Assembly (NCBI GenBank): GCA_015490315.1
Contig: WFYB01000036.1
Span: 1 to 6,349 of the forward strand
Direction: 5' to 3'
From: Sulfurovum sp.
Lineage (GTDB): Bacteria; Campylobacterota; Campylobacteria; Campylobacterales; Sulfurovaceae
DNA length: 6,349 nt
The position numbers and the translations under genes are program-made. Positions 5,901 through 6,349 of this stretch are shown piece after piece. The notes under the pieces were generated by a model, which was not told the origin of the DNA, searched no databases, and saw only the letters and a program-made list of their open reading frames with translations. Within the stretch, counting starts at the first letter, position 1, and each line of letters opens with the position of its first letter.

Positions 5901-6349
5901 ACTTAAGAAGATTCTATCGTCTTTAGAGTCAATTTTGATGATTGTACTTGTTTGCTCATTTTCTATAATGCTACTGACATTGATTTCGTCAATATCTATT
6001 CCTAATGTATTTTCATAATTTGGTTGCCTATCTGTAACATTTTTACCATTTCGAGACACTGTGCCATTTTGAACATTATCGGTGTCCTTTAAACTATCCA
6101 TTATCGGAACAGGAGTACCATCTTTTTTTGTTAGACTCATGGAATCATCTAGGGATCTATCTGATTCTCCTGCGAATACAATGAGGTTTGATTTAACAGG
6201 ACCACTTTCAAGTTTTGGTGTCAAAAAGCCGGCTATCGTTGAACTTACGCTTGCTGGGTAGTCGCCAGAATTATATACTCCATTGAAGCCATCAAATAAA
6301 GAGATGTTTTTCATGGAGCGTATTTTGATATCGCTCTGATCCTCAACAA
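2988..6349 (-). CDS. Very large surface protein, MshQ/PilY1-like by context, N-terminus outside window
   Basis: 1119 residues are visible and the frame stays open to the window edge. The first ATG, at 6314, has no ribosome site and is preceded in frame by VEDQSDIKIRS, so it is an internal Met. No membrane segment appears, so any signal peptide lies upstream. Numbering from the first full codon, the layout is: NISLFDGFNGVY (14-25); a hydrophilic, Asn/Asp-rich stretch (about 60-140); STELYTPTLCYDYTVRQNNF around 154-173; many short Thr/Asp/Asn-rich beta-type segments; a cysteine-dense knot (464-533) ending in CSRDNFAIRPAAYRV; and a C-terminus with DPWLEYDP and an aromatic tail ending RLEW. The RDNFAIRP patch recalls MshQ/DUF6701 proteins, and the LCYDY region recalls large secreted proteins of Campylobacterota. 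It overlaps nothing but sits two bases before four minor-pilin genes, which suggests a pilus-tip or adhesin role. Function is inferred from context; there is no recognised catalytic motif. Confidence 0.75.
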   Translation of the reverse strand, partial: VEDQSDIKIRSMKNISLFDGFNGVYNSGDYPASVSSTIAGFLTPKLESGPVKSNLIVFAGESDRSLDDSMSLTKKDGTPVPIMDSLKDTDNVQNGTVSRNGKNVTDRQPNYENTLGIDIDEINVSSIIENEQTSTIIKIDSKDDRIFLSMYGFSTELYTPTLCYDYTVRQNNFDITEDNRTIRAIGGGELSINLALQSQEGDFDFEYSKVNIELTPTTDTTFKDAYYSPNNVNTYVPAIYTANHTTTRPEIAVGEYVTPDGGTFKALQRYYAQFNWDLDSNSYEGRFDVELNTTIDFGSGPVPLSMSTKYGTLPRCTQVAGYHPRYGTYNVERHNSSGAPEEKYPLYTQVVGKDFDFDVVAYSKDPAPAYQTELPLDGYTVSVELINARSFQDENATFLCDNPDPAIIQKLDTLGTQEIFAQFNNTSRVDLSSLNISVDTALRSAAFRVWYIVDDNGTIVPHTCTDRSDDSCFQALYDNHIASSDTTLQASGTHGFCSVETIGGNGCSDYENPKTGARGCYACLRDYFSRPVCSRDNFAIRPAAYRVSISDGDEQDTPTVTKKLGVNKRNDTQPAATLAAGYKYKLDANATSYLGDNVIAKGYTRYFDNTDLSNLASMLKFKDVTACFDKNNTSWGVYFDNGSIRGIYNGASIKYDPGHIVIHSNVGKYGYKLHDSNWTIVDQQRYPYKTFPGDDCLLNDNSIATTSIGMSGCDIDTKLTDNTGLNNPVYNDLYLRFHPYAFGLDDINFSVQPDSRYLFMTDLSDPYYQTVSSLTNRMSNIYEGNVTSLAKTGTRTTNFTTGCAATDVSLAIGLTSKPNQIILSGQGTTFQKTLQYGSSLDLVTAYADQQTGADTNLTLSKDAFEDAVAQGSAKIRIYTTFKKPQKGEILDGSEGINPIIVNYKEINASSVDANSSADLGMHIPEGTKAFDRNVTFLYAKVSPNDIFYTTEEDEIATPLNIIVYCSLLPAECKTFDLNSSFSAAHESGNWYTASGFFDQRQDLGTSDLNVSYYTGKTPGDAKIELRGDTPMLPAKTLNNVFYKTTGIQDDLFVSLPTDNPRPVTVQIDYRSDPWLEYDPVTEYYRVRFIPKPTAWTGYGKTGHVVDDDISTTKSKRLEW
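2994..2998 (-). promoter_or_regulatory. Shine-Dalgarno site that selects the ATG at 2985
   Basis: TGGAG on the minus strand is 8 bases from the ATG at 2985, but overlaps the GTG at 2994, so it can only serve the ATG. It sits within the last Trp and Glu codons of the large upstream gene. Confidence 0.5.
4749..4958 (-). other. Cysteine-dense segment of the large protein, with a CxxC
   Basis: Seven cysteines fall within 70 residues: HTC, DSC, GFC, NGC, GCYAC and PVC. The CYAC pair is followed by Leu, not His, so it is not a haem c site. In an exported protein these are likely disulfides, though zinc or an iron-sulfur site cannot be excluded. The segment separates the N-terminal half from the half that begins with RDNFAIRP, so it may be a domain boundary. 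Confidence 0.6.
5941..6180 (-). other. A/T-rich patch within the large gene
   Basis: Counting by hand gives 82 G+C in these 240 bases (34%), against 66 in 120 (55%) for two lines sampled in the MshO-like gene (1681-1740 and 2041-2100). The frame stays open. The encoded part is rich in Asn, Asp, Ser and Thr. Confidence 0.5.

Overview
The window reads as a piece of a Campylobacterota (former Epsilonproteobacteria) chromosome, most like Sulfurovum or Sulfurimonas. This rests on the style of the prepilin leaders (A|FTMLEL.FVIV.LGI), a partial hibernation-promoting factor with the ADERNGKKGF core, and the composition. It is inferred from remembered family patterns, not from a search. All supported genes lie on the minus strand, so transcription runs from high to low coordinates.

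In transcription order: (1) 6349-2988, the C-terminal 1119 residues of a very large, probably exported surface protein whose start lies outside the window; (2) 2985-2275, a PilV/GspI/MshD-type minor pilin; (3) 2278-1457, a PilW/GspJ/MshO-type minor pilin; (4) 1457-966, a small PilX/GspK/MshP-type minor pilin without Glu5; (5) 969-295, a FimT/GspH-type minor pilin; (6) after a 91-base gap, 203-1, the 5' part of hpf, coding for the ribosome hibernation factor, cut by the window edge.

Genes 1 to 5 are packed stop-on-start: TAA-GG-ATG, ATGA, TAATG and ATGA. They therefore look like one translationally coupled operon. An I-J-K-H set of minor pilins next to one huge protein is the layout expected for the tip complex of a type IV pilus or pseudopilus, comparable with FimU-PilV-PilW-PilX-PilY1 or with MshD-MshO-MshP-MshQ. 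No major pilin, ATPase, secretin or prepilin peptidase is visible, so the assembly machine must be encoded elsewhere.

The only intergenic space, 204-294, is rich in structure. It holds a perfect 13-bp palindrome, a direct repeat 20 bp apart, a -10-like box and a hairpin with a GCGA loop. It probably contains the hpf promoter and leader. No convincing Rho-independent terminator separates the pilin genes from hpf. No RNA genes, insertion sequences, CRISPR arrays or attachment sites were seen. The other open frames, including those on the plus strand, are shadows.
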